Below are positions 1 to 7,096 of a stretch of DNA of 20,773 nucleotides, piece by piece. Below the pieces are notes generated by a model. It ran no database searches, was not told the DNA's origin, and worked only from the letters and a program-made list of their open reading frames with translations. Origin of the DNA: a virus; IMG/VR virus record IMGVR_UViG_3300048799_000038, positions 1-20,773 of that record; one strand, 5' to 3'. Made by a program: the position numbers and the translations under genes. Position 1 is the stretch's first letter, and the number at the start of each line of letters is the position of its first letter.

Positions 1-291
1 CGGGTCCCGCTCCGCCATCGAGAGGATCTGGACCGCGAGCTCGCTTGCGTAAATATCCTGGTACCCGACATCGCCGGGCTTGATGTCCCCTAGCAGGACC
101 TTCTTGGCCGCCGTGTCGGCCGTGGCCCTGGCCTGCATCAGCTCTGAGTCCGTCAGGACCCATAGCGTCAGCTCCCCGGGGGACTCCTCACCCTTGGGGC
201 AGGGGAACGGGACGGACGTGACCGGCCTGGGGCGCTCGGAGAGTTTCGCCCAGAGCTCGCTCGCGCGCTCGGCCGTGGGGGGTTCGGGCAT
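1..291 (-). CDS. Probable tail assembly chaperone, partial (N-terminal part only)
   Basis: The frame is open from an ATG at 291 to the left edge (97 codons), so the C-terminus is missing. The start overlaps the tail tube stop as TGATG, which indicates translational coupling. The visible protein begins MPEPPTAERASELW and is acidic and helical, with no recognised catalytic motif. In myophages the gene just after the tail tube usually encodes a tail assembly chaperone, often expressed as two products by frameshifting, which loads the tape measure protein. That role is inferred from position; I do not recognise the sequence itself. Any frameshift site would lie outside the window. Confidence 0.6.
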   Translation of the reverse strand, partial: MPEPPTAERASELWAKLSERPRPVTSVPFPCPKGEESPGELTLWVLTDSELMQARATADTAAKKVLLGDIKPGDVGYQDIYASELAVQILSMAERDP

Positions 292-671
292 CAGCTAAAG
301 AGCGACAACGGGGCGACCATCCGGAAGCTGTACTCCGCCTCCTTGGTGGCCCCGTGGGAGATCGTGTCCTCGTAGACGAACCCCTGGCCGCGTGTGCTCT
401 GGCCACCCGGCCCGAGGACCTGGAAGGCCACCGGGATCAGACCCGCGATCTTCTTCCCCATGTCGAACTCGAACCCCGCTTGCGGGATCGCATTCATGAC
501 GTCGAGCTCGATCACGGGTGCGCCTGGGCTCATGCCCGCGAAGCCTTTCGCGGTCGTGATGACCCGTGTCGCCCCCGCGTTGCGGTGCATCGTGACCTGA
601 TGCTCTTCGGCGAGGAGTGTCCCCTCGATGCCGACGAAGATGAGCGCGTAGAGCGAAAGATTGCCGGCCAC
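291..671 (-). CDS. Tail tube protein
   Basis: A 126-residue protein starting at a GTG (MAGNLSLYALIFVG). An AGAGGG Shine-Dalgarno-like stretch lies about 10 nt upstream on the minus strand. Length, beta-rich composition and the stretch GAPVIELDVMNAIPQAGFEF fit the inner tube of a contractile tail, which polymerises as rings inside the sheath. The order sheath, tube, chaperone is the usual myovirus order. What is unusual is that sheath and tube are not adjacent: a plus-strand HNH gene lies between them, so the tube gene may need its own promoter or read-through across that gene. The family call rests on context and general features. Confidence 0.72.
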   Translation of the reverse strand: MAGNLSLYALIFVGIEGTLLAEEHQVTMHRNAGATRVITTAKGFAGMSPGAPVIELDVMNAIPQAGFEFDMGKKIAGLIPVAFQVLGPGGQSTRGQGFVYEDTISHGATKEAEYSFRMVAPLSLFS

Positions 672-693
672 TTACGCACCCTCTGACGCTAAA

Positions 694-726
694 GCAAGTC
701 GCGTAAAGCAACTTGCGTGGTATAGT
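694..726 (+). promoter_or_regulatory. Possible promoter/operator region between HNH nuclease and tail tube genes
   Basis: A 6-bp inverted repeat, GCAAGT (694-699) and ACTTGC (711-716), and a direct repeat TAAAGCAA lie just before TATAGT (721-726), a good match to a bacterial -10 box placed 9 nt before the HNH start. No convincing -35 box is seen. The same segment precedes the tail tube gene on the other strand, so it could serve both directions. Promoter function is inference. Confidence 0.3.
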
Positions 727-735
727 GAGCGGGAC

Positions 736-1518
736 ATGAAAACCTGTACGGTGTGCGAGGTGGAGAAGCCGCTCGAGGACTTCATGCGGAACGGGAAGGC
801 GGCTGACGGGCGCTCCTCTCGCTGCATGGCGTGCGTACTGGAAGGACTCAAGACAGTGAGGCAACGGAGACGACTCGAAGCGAATGCTCGCATCGAGGCA
901 GCCGGCGGGAAGTCGTGCCACTCATGTGGGAAGATGAAACCGCGCGAGGCGTTCGCGCCGCGAGAGGCGAGCGTAGACGGGATGGCGTCGAACTGTCGCG
1001 CCTGTACGAACCGCGTCAAGGAGCGACGTCGCTCAGAACCAGGCTTTCGTGAGCGTGAAGCCGAGAAGGCAAGACGCCACTACAGGAAGTACCCGGAGAA
1101 GTTGCGGGCCCGCTCCAAGGCGTACCGGGAGGCCAACCCAGAGAAAGCCCGTAACGCAAACATCAACGCCAAAGCGAAGCTACTGACAAACGATTGGACC
1201 CGAGTCGCGATGCAATCAGTAAACCGACTGCGGATGCGAAACAAGTTCGGACTCGCCACTATCGACGCTGAATATCTACGCTCTCTGTTCGAACAACAAG
1301 GCGGTCGATGCTACTGGCTCAGAGTCACGCTCGTCCCGAGTGCCATCAAGCGACACCCACTTCGCCCGTCTGTCGATCGTCTGGACAACTCACGCGGTTA
1401 CGAGCGAGGTAACGTCGTCATCGCGTGCCAATTTGCCAACATGGGGCGATCACTAACCGACGTCGACTCGTTTCGCGAATTCGTTACTATACTACGCGCA
1501 AGTATGCGTACTGACTAG
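736..1518 (+). CDS. HNH endonuclease with tandem zinc-finger repeats (probable free-standing homing endonuclease)
   Basis: A 260-residue protein from the ATG at 736; the frame is open back to 661, but that part overlaps the tail tube start. Two similar zinc-binding repeats come first: C4-C7 with C30-C33, and C61-C64 with C87-C90, each with a K-P...F....DG pattern between the Cys pairs. A basic, arginine-rich helical linker follows (about 95-150). The nuclease part is at about 191-237: RCYW, SVDRLDNSRGYERGN and ACQFANMGR, matching the phage HNH/His-Me finger form in which DRLD and conserved Asn residues mark the active site. It is the only plus-strand gene, and its GC content is visibly lower than its neighbours (one 60-base line counted at 55% against 72% in the sheath). 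It is placed between sheath and tube, and its TAG stop shares CTAG with the sheath stop. All this fits a mobile homing-type gene. Cleavage activity is not shown. Confidence 0.85.
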   Translation: MKTCTVCEVEKPLEDFMRNGKAADGRSSRCMACVLEGLKTVRQRRRLEANARIEAAGGKSCHSCGKMKPREAFAPREASVDGMASNCRACTNRVKERRRSEPGFREREAEKARRHYRKYPEKLRARSKAYREANPEKARNANINAKAKLLTNDWTRVAMQSVNRLRMRNKFGLATIDAEYLRSLFEQQGGRCYWLRVTLVPSAIKRHPLRPSVDRLDNSRGYERGNVVIACQFANMGRSLTDVDSFREFVTILRASMRTD

Positions 1519-3137
1519 GATATTTGCTGGCCCAACACGGCCGCTTGATCGAAAATATTCACAGGACTGAGCGGGAAGTAGGCGCTCATCCTCGTTGCGG
1601 GACTCGTCTCCTGCTGGATGATCGCATTCGCGTTGATGGCGTCCGCTGCCGTGACGCCCGCCACGACCGGCTGGTTGGGCGGGTAGGCCCACTGGCCGGC
1701 GTTCCCGTACCGGACCGTGATGTCCTTCAGGGCGGAGCCCCAGAGGCGCGGGGTCGTGGCGTTCGGGGGTGGCGGGGGCTGGCCCGGCATCGGGTCCGGC
1801 AAGATGTCCTTGCCCCCGAAGTTCAGCTGCGTGACCGCCTGGACGTCGTCACACCAGTAGTCGCACACCGAGACCTTGTGGGCATCGCGGATCCGGTAGT
1901 CCGCCGTGGCGCCCGCAAGGGACCGCGTGGTGCAGCGCTTCACGAGGTACGCCTGGCCGTTCTGCTGGACCCCAATCGGGGAGAGCCCATTGTTCAACTG
2001 GCTCACGATGGTCGCGATCGTCGGGTAGGAGGTAGGGCCGGAGCGAGTGCCCTTGATCCCCCCGCCCTTCCCGAACGGTCCGGCGGCGTTCCAGAGATTC
2101 TGGTCGTTCTGCTGGGAGGTCGGGAAGTTCGAGAAGTTCTTGCGGGCCACGCCCCAGGGGGAGCCTTGCTCGAGCGTCATGTAGATGGCCGTCAGGGCGG
2201 CCGCACACTCCGCCGGGGTGAAGTCCGTCCCGTTCCCCCAGACGATTTCCCCACGTGCGCTGTTGATCCCCGTGGCTTGCGTGATGGCGTTCGCGGAGGT
2301 GTCGACGTTGCCCGACACGACGCGCCCACGGATCCCCACCGTGGGGGCCGCGTTGTTGTTCGCCTGGGTGACGGCGGCCCCGACGTTGGTCGAGTCCGAG
2401 TCCCCCATGCAGTAATAGTAGTACCGGGTGTTCACGATGGTCGCGAGCGCGGTCGTGTTGATGTCCGCGGTCGTCCCGCCGGAGAGCCGGGTGTTCGCGA
2501 GGATGGAGCAGCTGATCCCGGTCGCGACCCCACCGGTCGCCTGGATGGCGAATTGGACCGGGATCCAGTTGCCCTCGGGGCCTGGCTCCTTGGCGGTGAT
2601 GACCAGCGCGGATGTCCCGGCTGCCGTGACGGGCCAGCGGGTCTGGCTGTTGATGTTCGCCGCGACGTTGGTCCCGATCTGCCCACCGTTCTGCCCGACC
2701 GTCACGGGGGTGTCGATGAAGTCGTCCACCACCCAGGCCCGGAGGTTGAAGTTCGCCAGGGCACTGGAGCCCGCGAAGTTCGCCGTGACGGAAGCGGCCG
2801 CCCCGAGGCTGGACGTGACGGCGATGAAGTAGATCGGGATCCCGGTGTTGGCGCCCGCCACGCTGGAGAACCGGAGCCACATGCGGTGCAGCTGCGAGCC
2901 CGGCCCGAAGAGGGTCGTGACGTCGGTCTCGGTCTGGCACGGCGTCTGGGTGTCGGGCCCGTACACCACCGTGTTGGGGGTGGCGGTCCCGGCACTCGTC
3001 ATGTTGCCGATCAGGATGACCAACCGAGGTCCTCCGGCGCCGCCCACCGGGCCGGCCGCGAAGTCCATCTCGATATAGGTCCCCGGGAGCGGGTAGGTCG
3101 CGGCGAGCCCGACCAGGATGATGGCGGCGTTGCTCAC
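1515..3137 (-). CDS. Contractile tail sheath protein
   Basis: A 540-residue protein starting at a GTG that overlaps the preceding stop as GTGA. The N-terminus has the PGTYIEMDF pattern typical of Mu/P2-type sheath subunits. The middle is a Thr/Ala/Asn-rich beta domain, and the C-terminal third (RDAHKVSVCDYWCDD, DITVRYGNAGQWAYPPN) resembles the conserved core that contacts the tube. A proline run, GQPPPPPNATTP, forms a likely loop. The sheath surrounds the tube and contracts to drive injection. Size and position before the tube gene agree. The stop codon overlaps the stop of the convergent HNH gene. A palindrome copy lies 17 nt before the start, inside the end of the upstream gene. Confidence 0.88.
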   Translation of the reverse strand: MSNAAIILVGLAATYPLPGTYIEMDFAAGPVGGAGGPRLVILIGNMTSAGTATPNTVVYGPDTQTPCQTETDVTTLFGPGSQLHRMWLRFSSVAGANTGIPIYFIAVTSSLGAAASVTANFAGSSALANFNLRAWVVDDFIDTPVTVGQNGGQIGTNVAANINSQTRWPVTAAGTSALVITAKEPGPEGNWIPVQFAIQATGGVATGISCSILANTRLSGGTTADINTTALATIVNTRYYYYCMGDSDSTNVGAAVTQANNNAAPTVGIRGRVVSGNVDTSANAITQATGINSARGEIVWGNGTDFTPAECAAALTAIYMTLEQGSPWGVARKNFSNFPTSQQNDQNLWNAAGPFGKGGGIKGTRSGPTSYPTIATIVSQLNNGLSPIGVQQNGQAYLVKRCTTRSLAGATADYRIRDAHKVSVCDYWCDDVQAVTQLNFGGKDILPDPMPGQPPPPPNATTPRLWGSALKDITVRYGNAGQWAYPPNQPVVAGVTAADAINANAIIQQETSPATRMSAYFPLSPVNIFDQAAVLGQQIS

Positions 3138-3670
3138 TTGGTGACCTCGCTAGAGACCGGAACCCGGGTTCCGGTCTGGGGACTCTTCGGGCCACACATC
3201 TCGGCGTGCTCCGGGTGCTCTGCGGCGAATTGCTTGCGGAGAGGGTGCTGGACGGTCTGCTTGGTCTTCGGGTCCGCGATGTCCGGGTGCCCGGGCCAGA
3301 ACGGGATCCCGACGGCGTCCGCCGTTTCCTTGTCGGCCGGCCAGAGGTCCCCGCCGAGCTGCGGGGAGCGGGGGTCCCCCACGAGGTGGCGCCTGTACTC
3401 CGCGGTGTCCGGGACCTCGTAGACCTGAGACTCGGTGCGCTTCAGGGCACCGGAGAGCTTGCCGGACGGGGCCCACTTGCCCGTCCGGGGGTCCTGCTCC
3501 TGGAGCTTCTCCCCGACGGTCGTGTCCCACTCCCACCCGTGGTAGAGCCGGAGCGTGCCCGTGGGGTGCGTGTTGACGCTGTAGTCCGGCACGAGCGCGT
3601 GTCCCCGGGGGAGCACTCGCAAGATCTTCGGCTTGTGGGGATTGCCCACTTGGTGAATGGAGCCGGACAT
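3134..3670 (-). CDS. Hypothetical protein between tail terminator-like gene and sheath
   Basis: A 178-residue protein starting at ATG 3670. AAGGGA, 5 nt before it, is a good ribosome binding site and overlaps the TAA of the upstream gene. The protein is hydrophilic and rich in Pro, His and Lys (NPHKPKILRVLPRGHALVPD; DPRTGKWAPSGKL), with no recognised domain. Its last 13 residues, TGTRVPVSSEVTK, include seven encoded by a copy of the 22-bp palindrome, so the native C-terminus may have been extended by the repeat. The stop overlaps the sheath GTG. Position suggests a neck or tail-completion role, but nothing in the sequence proves it. Confidence 0.7.
   Translation of the reverse strand: MSGSIHQVGNPHKPKILRVLPRGHALVPDYSVNTHPTGTLRLYHGWEWDTTVGEKLQEQDPRTGKWAPSGKLSGALKRTESQVYEVPDTAEYRRHLVGDPRSPQLGGDLWPADKETADAVGIPFWPGHPDIADPKTKQTVQHPLRKQFAAEHPEHAEMCGPKSPQTGTRVPVSSEVTK
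3155..3176. repeat. 22-bp perfect palindrome, copy 1 (before tail sheath)
   Basis: Half-site GACCGGAACCC followed directly by its reverse complement; a flanking A/T pair extends it to 24 bp (3154-3177). It lies inside the 3' end of the 178-residue gene, read as TGTRVPV, and 17 nt upstream of the sheath GTG. It is identical to copies at 5942, 10238, 11524, 16562 and 18132. No T-run follows on either strand, so it does not look like an intrinsic terminator. Confidence 0.97.
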
Positions 3671-3679
3671 CGTGTTCCC

Positions 3680-4744
3680 TTAGGTGATGGTGAGTGCTGC
3701 GGGGAGGGTCACTGACTGACCATCCTGATTCGTGAGGACGATACTCAACGCCTGCGAGCTCGCGCCCCCGAAGACCGGGGAGTTGCAGGTCACGGTCGTG
3801 GCGTTGACCCACACAATATTCGTTGCGGGTACGCCCCCGATCAAGACCGGGATCCCACCCGGGATACTGCCCTTCAGGAACAGCGTCCCGGTGAGCGTAA
3901 GGGCCGTCGGGGTCCCGTGCGGAACCGTCGTGGGGCTGACCGATACGAGTGTCGGGGCCTGCTGGGTCGCGACCTGGATGAAATCGTCGATCACGGTCCC
4001 GTCCGGGGACTGGAGGGCCGCGTCGATATCCCCGCCCGCGAACTTCACCCCGATCGAGACATACGTGTCGCGCTCGACCGCGTACCCGTGCATCTTCAGG
4101 GTCGGGAGGTACATGTTCGAGCTCGCGAGCTCGAGAGACCCGTACTCACTCATGGGGGCCGGGTCCCGGTAGGGATCCCCGAACCCGACGCGCTCAACGC
4201 CCGCCACGGGGGGGATCGTGCTGGTCCCGCCGTTACCCCACACCGGGCCCCCCAAAACCCCGCCAGGGGGCGTGTAGTTCGGGTCGTAGCCCTGCGTGGT
4301 CCGTTGCCGGATGGTGGCCTCGACCGCCCGGAGGGCCGGCATCATGATCTGGGCCTGCCCGGTCGTCATGCTGGGCAGCACGTACAGGAGGTCGAAGTAC
4401 CCCCGGTCGTGCTCCCACCCGGCCGTGAAGCGCCCCGTCTCGGTGCGGGTCCTGCCGACGAAGAGGGCGGGATACTGGAACTGATTCTCCCGGAGCTGGT
4501 CCGGGGTCGGGAGAAACGGGAAGACCTGGCCCGCACTGATGGCGGCCGCGAATTGGCTGTAGCCCGCATTCGCGGCCTCGATGATGAGGCGCGGGCCCGG
4601 GTGGTTCTGGATCACCCAGGACCAGAAGTCAGTCGCGTAGAATAGAAACGGATCGGCGTCTTGAAGAAGAGTGTTCGACGTCGCGGTCGTGAGGGGCTCG
4701 ACAACTGCCCCGACCCCGAAGGTCCCGTACGGTTTCGCCGTCAT
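3680..4744 (-). CDS. Tail terminator-like structural protein with C-terminal IPT/TIG (Ig-like) domain
   Basis: A 354-residue protein. Its ATG overlaps the preceding stop as ATGA. Residues 1-260 look like a phage neck or tail-terminator subunit (FPFLPTPDQLRENQFQYPAL, YFDLLYVLPSMTTGQAQI), by context more than by motif. Residues 263-354 form a clear IPT/TIG-type immunoglobulin fold: APTLVSVSPTTVPHGTPTAL opens it, GGVPATNIVWVNATTVTCNS is its centre, and it ends in short beta strands. Such Ig-like domains commonly decorate phage virions and may bind cell-surface sugars. This module is here joined to a joining-region protein rather than a capsid or tail fibre. Terminator role is inference; the Ig-like domain is well supported. 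Confidence 0.7.
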   Translation of the reverse strand: MTAKPYGTFGVGAVVEPLTTATSNTLLQDADPFLFYATDFWSWVIQNHPGPRLIIEAANAGYSQFAAAISAGQVFPFLPTPDQLRENQFQYPALFVGRTRTETGRFTAGWEHDRGYFDLLYVLPSMTTGQAQIMMPALRAVEATIRQRTTQGYDPNYTPPGGVLGGPVWGNGGTSTIPPVAGVERVGFGDPYRDPAPMSEYGSLELASSNMYLPTLKMHGYAVERDTYVSIGVKFAGGDIDAALQSPDGTVIDDFIQVATQQAPTLVSVSPTTVPHGTPTALTLTGTLFLKGSIPGGIPVLIGGVPATNIVWVNATTVTCNSPVFGGASSQALSIVLTNQDGQSVTLPAALTIT

Positions 4745-5169
4745 CGCGAACTTCGAATCGCTGCACTCACCGCCACCTCGGCCCCGAGTCGCATCCCGGC
4801 CTCACCCGCGAGTCGCGCGTCCGTCATGAAGGGGCGAGGCTGAATCCCGGGATGCCGGAACCTACGGAAGATGAGGGAGCCCGCGATCATCATCGGGACC
4901 GTCCTGACCTCGAGGGCCGCGTGAGTCCCGTACTGAAGAAACTTGGAAGCGCCACCTGCCGATACGAACCCGTGGGTCCCGGCCGCCACGCCCTTGATGC
5001 TATGTCGCGTCCCGCCTGTCTGGTCCTTGAACCGAGTGGTGCTCACGGCACTCTTCTCGGCTGCCGTGACGCCCGCCAGGATGGCCGCCGCTACCGCGTA
5101 GTGAAACCGCATCTCGAGCGAGACAAGTCCGTGCCGAGCCCCTTGGGTCTTGACCGTGACGTCGCTCAC
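4741..5169 (-). CDS. Tail completion / neck protein, HK97 gp10-like
   Basis: A 142-residue protein starting with GTG at 5169, overlapping the upstream stop as GTGA; its own stop overlaps the next start as ATGA. The N-terminal half has a hydrophobic helix (FHYAVAAAILAGVTAAEK), followed by GTRHSIKGVAAG. The C-terminal part, FRHPGIQPRPFMTDA, matches the 'HPG..PRPFM' signature of HK97 gp10-type tail completion proteins, which sit at the head-tail interface. Position between connector genes and tail terminator agrees. The start choice rests on the coupling overlap, since the frame stays open further upstream. Confidence 0.7.
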   Translation of the reverse strand: MSDVTVKTQGARHGLVSLEMRFHYAVAAAILAGVTAAEKSAVSTTRFKDQTGGTRHSIKGVAAGTHGFVSAGGASKFLQYGTHAALEVRTVPMMIAGSLIFRRFRHPGIQPRPFMTDARLAGEAGMRLGAEVAVSAAIRSSR

Positions 5170-5438
5170 CCGAGGGCGAGCCTGAGGATCGCTTCGGCAA
5201 ACAATCGCGCGTGTGCCTTCTCGACCGGAACCCTCGTACCGGCCATCACGACGTCCACGAAATGCGCATTCGAGTTCGGGAATACGTCGAGCTCCGGCCG
5301 GTGCTGCCCGAAGTCGTAGTGCTCCCCGCATTCGTCGCACTTGATCTGCTGCTTGGTGGCGTCCCCGTTGAACACGTCCTCGTGCCCGCACATCTCGCAG
5401 ACGACTTTCGTTCCGGGGCCGCCTGGTTGGATGCTCAC
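5166..5438 (-). CDS. Small zinc-ribbon protein in the neck module
   Basis: A 90-residue protein from GTG at 5438, overlapping the previous stop as GTGA; its TGA overlaps the next GTG the same way. The first half is a four-Cys zinc ribbon, C14-x2-C17 and C34-x2-C37 (VVCEMCGHEDVF, KCDECGEHYDF), so it probably binds one zinc ion. The second half (FVDVVMAGTRVPVEKAHARL) is helical. GTRVP at 67-71 is encoded by a decayed copy of the dispersed palindrome. Its role is unknown; in this place a small structural, assembly or regulatory protein is equally possible. Confidence 0.72.
   Translation of the reverse strand: MSIQPGGPGTKVVCEMCGHEDVFNGDATKQQIKCDECGEHYDFGQHRPELDVFPNSNAHFVDVVMAGTRVPVEKAHARLFAEAILRLALG
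5223..5244. repeat. Decayed palindrome copy (18 of 22 positions)
   Basis: Eleven bases of the left half-site are intact (GACCGGAACCC); the right half, TCGTACCGGCC, differs at four positions, so symmetry is lost. It lies within the coding part of the zinc-ribbon gene, about 53 nt before the next start, and is read in the same frame (GTRVPV) as most other copies. A chance resemblance cannot be ruled out. Confidence 0.6.
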
Positions 5439-5938
5439 GGGTTCTTCCCATCTGCTCTCAGGATCACGCTGTAGTGGAGCGCGCTGGCTTCCTCCGCGAT
5501 ACGGGAACACCAGGACCCGCCCTGCGCCATCCCGGGCCCCGCGACGTTCCAGAAGATCTCCTGGGGCTGGTAGGTCATCGGCTGAGGGTCGAGCGTCACG
5601 TCCCCGTACCCGCCCGCAATCAACCCGAAGGACGCCGCGAACGCGGGGGTCATGCGGCCGATCCGGATATCCCGGTCCCGGTAGAGACCACCGGAAGCAC
5701 TGATCTCCTTCGTGGAGAGAAACCGGACCTTGATGTTCTCGAGCGTCCCGGCGGATGTCGCCGTCACGTTGGTCAGGACCGTCGGGGTATCGACCTTGTT
5801 GCCCTTCCCGACCGCCCCACCGGACCACCGCCGGACTACGAGCGTGACCGAGAAGACCCTGAGCCCGAGGATCCCCCCGATCCCCCGGATGGCGTCCAGG
5901 GCGGGGAGGATTGAGGTCGCGAGTGTGGGGGCTGTCAT
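5435..5938 (-). CDS. Hypothetical structural (neck/connector) protein
   Basis: A 167-residue protein starting at ATG 5938, directly after the TAG of the upstream gene and 3 nt after a palindrome copy. It begins MTAPTLATSILPALDAIRGI, a helix with Gly-rich turns, followed by beta-rich stretches (RVFSVTLVVRRWSGG, DIRIGRMTPAFAASFG, TYQPQEIFWNVAGPG). No catalytic motif is seen and I do not recognise the family. Its place between the capsid/connector genes and tail completion genes suggests a head-closure or neck subunit. Confidence 0.7.
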   Translation of the reverse strand: MTAPTLATSILPALDAIRGIGGILGLRVFSVTLVVRRWSGGAVGKGNKVDTPTVLTNVTATSAGTLENIKVRFLSTKEISASGGLYRDRDIRIGRMTPAFAASFGLIAGGYGDVTLDPQPMTYQPQEIFWNVAGPGMAQGGSWCSRIAEEASALHYSVILRADGKNP

Positions 5939-6121
5939 CTAGACCGGAACCCGGGTTCCGGTCAGGGGCCAAGCCTCGACCCTGGCCCTGATCTCCTCGA
6001 GACTCTTGCGGTCGGTCGCGATCCCCATCGCCCACGCGCAGCACACCAGTTCCTTGACCGAGAGCTCCAGCACGTAGGTCGGGGCTTCCCGGAGCGGGAT
6101 CGTCACGGGCCGCGTCGCCAT
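5939..6121 (-). CDS. Small hypothetical protein, C-terminus encoded by the palindrome
   Basis: A 60-residue protein, MATRPVTIPLREAPTYVLEL at its start, followed by a helix with a Cys pair (VKELVCCAWAMG) and a charged helix (SLEEIRARVEAW). It ends in TGTRVPV, which is entirely the translation of palindrome copy 2, with the stop codon TAG immediately after it. The natural end may therefore have been altered by the repeat. The start overlaps the end of the relic ORF at 6103-6204 in another frame. Function unknown. Confidence 0.55.
   Translation of the reverse strand: MATRPVTIPLREAPTYVLELSVKELVCCAWAMGIATDRKSLEEIRARVEAWPLTGTRVPV
5942..5963. repeat. 22-bp perfect palindrome, copy 2
   Basis: Perfect copy of the GACCGGAACCC inverted pair. 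It encodes the last seven residues of the 60-residue gene (TGTRVPV) and is followed on the minus strand by TAG and then ATG of the next gene, so only 3 nt separate it from the downstream start. Confidence 0.97.
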
Positions 6122-6204
6122 GACTCCATATCCGAGTAGACGAACGGGTCGTTGTTCTTGATCACCTGGCCGGCCGAGAAGACATCTGCCCGGACACCGA
6201 TCAA
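6103..6204 (-). pseudogene. Relic or mini-ORF paralogous to the C-terminus of the 174-residue connector gene
   Basis: Read from a TTG, this frame gives 33 residues beginning MIGVRADVFSAGQVIKNNDP and ending WRRGP. It matches the last part of the protein at 6572-7096 (GVRADIFSSSPVI, DDDPFAYDN, WRGGP) at 17 of 31 positions. The frame continues upstream through the 98-residue gene but without similarity there. The TTG follows the upstream TGA after five A residues, so reinitiation is possible. It is best explained as the leftover end of a duplicated connector gene whose front part was replaced, or as a very short gene. Confidence 0.5.
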
Positions 6205-6209
6205 TTTTT

Positions 6210-6506
6210 TCAGTAGCCTATGCCGCTGGGCACGGAGGTGAGCGCGTTTGCGGCCCCGATGCCCGAAATCAGGGTGTACGGGGGTTGCTGCGACAGGGGG
6301 CACAACCTGACCGGACGCTGGAAGATTGACGAGATGAGGTACGCGACCTGGGCCGCGTTCGCGAGCGTGGGGGCCGTGAAGTCCGGGCTGAGCGGCTGGC
6401 CGGACGTCGCGCCCGTGTTGCCGCCCGCAGGGCCTGCGGTGACCCCGTAGTCGTCGATGACCCGGTAAACGTTCTGCGGTGCGGTCGTGGTGGTGGGGAC
6501 GCCCAT
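6210..6506 (-). CDS. Hypothetical protein in the connector region
   Basis: A 98-residue protein with ATG at 6506 and a good AAGGAAA ribosome binding site about 9 nt upstream. The N-terminal half is Thr/Gly/Pro-rich (GVPTTTTAPQNVYRV, GPAGGNTGATSGQ); the centre, LANAAQVAYLISSIFQRPVR, is helical; the end is Gly/Ser-rich (SGIGAANALTSVPSGIGY). No family recognised. It stops just before the paralogous relic, and may be a replacement for the front of a lost connector paralogue. A structural role is likely only by position. Confidence 0.6.
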   Translation of the reverse strand: MGVPTTTTAPQNVYRVIDDYGVTAGPAGGNTGATSGQPLSPDFTAPTLANAAQVAYLISSIFQRPVRLCPLSQQPPYTLISGIGAANALTSVPSGIGY

Positions 6507-6571
6507 GATTGCTATTTCCTTCTTGGGCCTCTCGGCCGGGTTGGGTTACGTGAATCAGAAACGCCCACTGG

Positions 6572-7096
6572 CTACGGACCGCCTCGCCAGTGCTGGAGAT
6601 TGTCGTACGCGAACGGATCGTCGTCCGTGATGACGGGCGAGCTCGAGAAGATGTCGGCCCGGACACCCTTCATCCCGAGCATCCGGGCGAGCTGGTGGCA
6701 GAGCCTCCGGCCTTCTTGACGGAGCCTCACCATCTCCCGGTAGGCGTCGATCTCGACTTCGCCCCCGTCGGCCTTCAGGGCACCGAGGAATACATCCTGG
6801 TTGGCGATGTTGGCCTCGATCTGGACGAGTCCCCGGAGGGCGGGCATCGCGAACGTGACGCCCGTCGTGGATGCGGGTCCAGGCGTGACCCCTACTTGGG
6901 TGCCCGTGACGGCCGCGACCCCGTACAGCATTCCCTTGATGTTGTTCTCGGTCGACGCGTCAGGGCGAGACCCGCCATCCGCTACGGACTGGGTGGCCGT
7001 GATTGCATTTTCTAAACGCGGCTCGGCCTGGAGGAAGATGGCCCCGTACCCGACGTACCGGCGGACATAAACGCGATCCATCTCTGCATAGGACAC
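6572..7096 (-). CDS. Probable head-tail connector/adaptor protein
   Basis: A 174-residue protein starting at GTG 7096, with an AGGAG ribosome binding site about 10 nt upstream. It begins MSYAEMDRVYVRRYVGYGAI. Middle region GVTFAMPALRGLVQIEANIA and the helix IDAYREMVRLRQEGRRLCHQ are consistent with a small alpha/beta head protein. Its C-terminus (GVRADIFSSSPVITDDDPFA) is repeated as a diverged relic at 6103-6204. Placement soon after the capsid gene fits an adaptor or head-completion protein. I do not recognise the exact family. Confidence 0.6.
   Translation of the reverse strand: MSYAEMDRVYVRRYVGYGAIFLQAEPRLENAITATQSVADGGSRPDASTENNIKGMLYGVAAVTGTQVGVTPGPASTTGVTFAMPALRGLVQIEANIANQDVFLGALKADGGEVEIDAYREMVRLRQEGRRLCHQLARMLGMKGVRADIFSSSPVITDDDPFAYDNLQHWRGGP

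Noticed and set aside
1524-3422. Long plus-strand open frame (over 600 codons) opposite the sheath gene
   Set aside because: It is Arg/Gly/Val-rich, lacks recognisable domains and mirrors the sheath codons; long antisense frames are expected in GC-rich DNA.
6103-6506. Programmed -1 frameshift joining the 98-residue gene to the paralogous relic at the A6 run
   Set aside because: The TGA stop comes before the A-run, there is no slippery heptamer upstream of it, and the 98-residue protein shows no similarity to the front of the connector gene.
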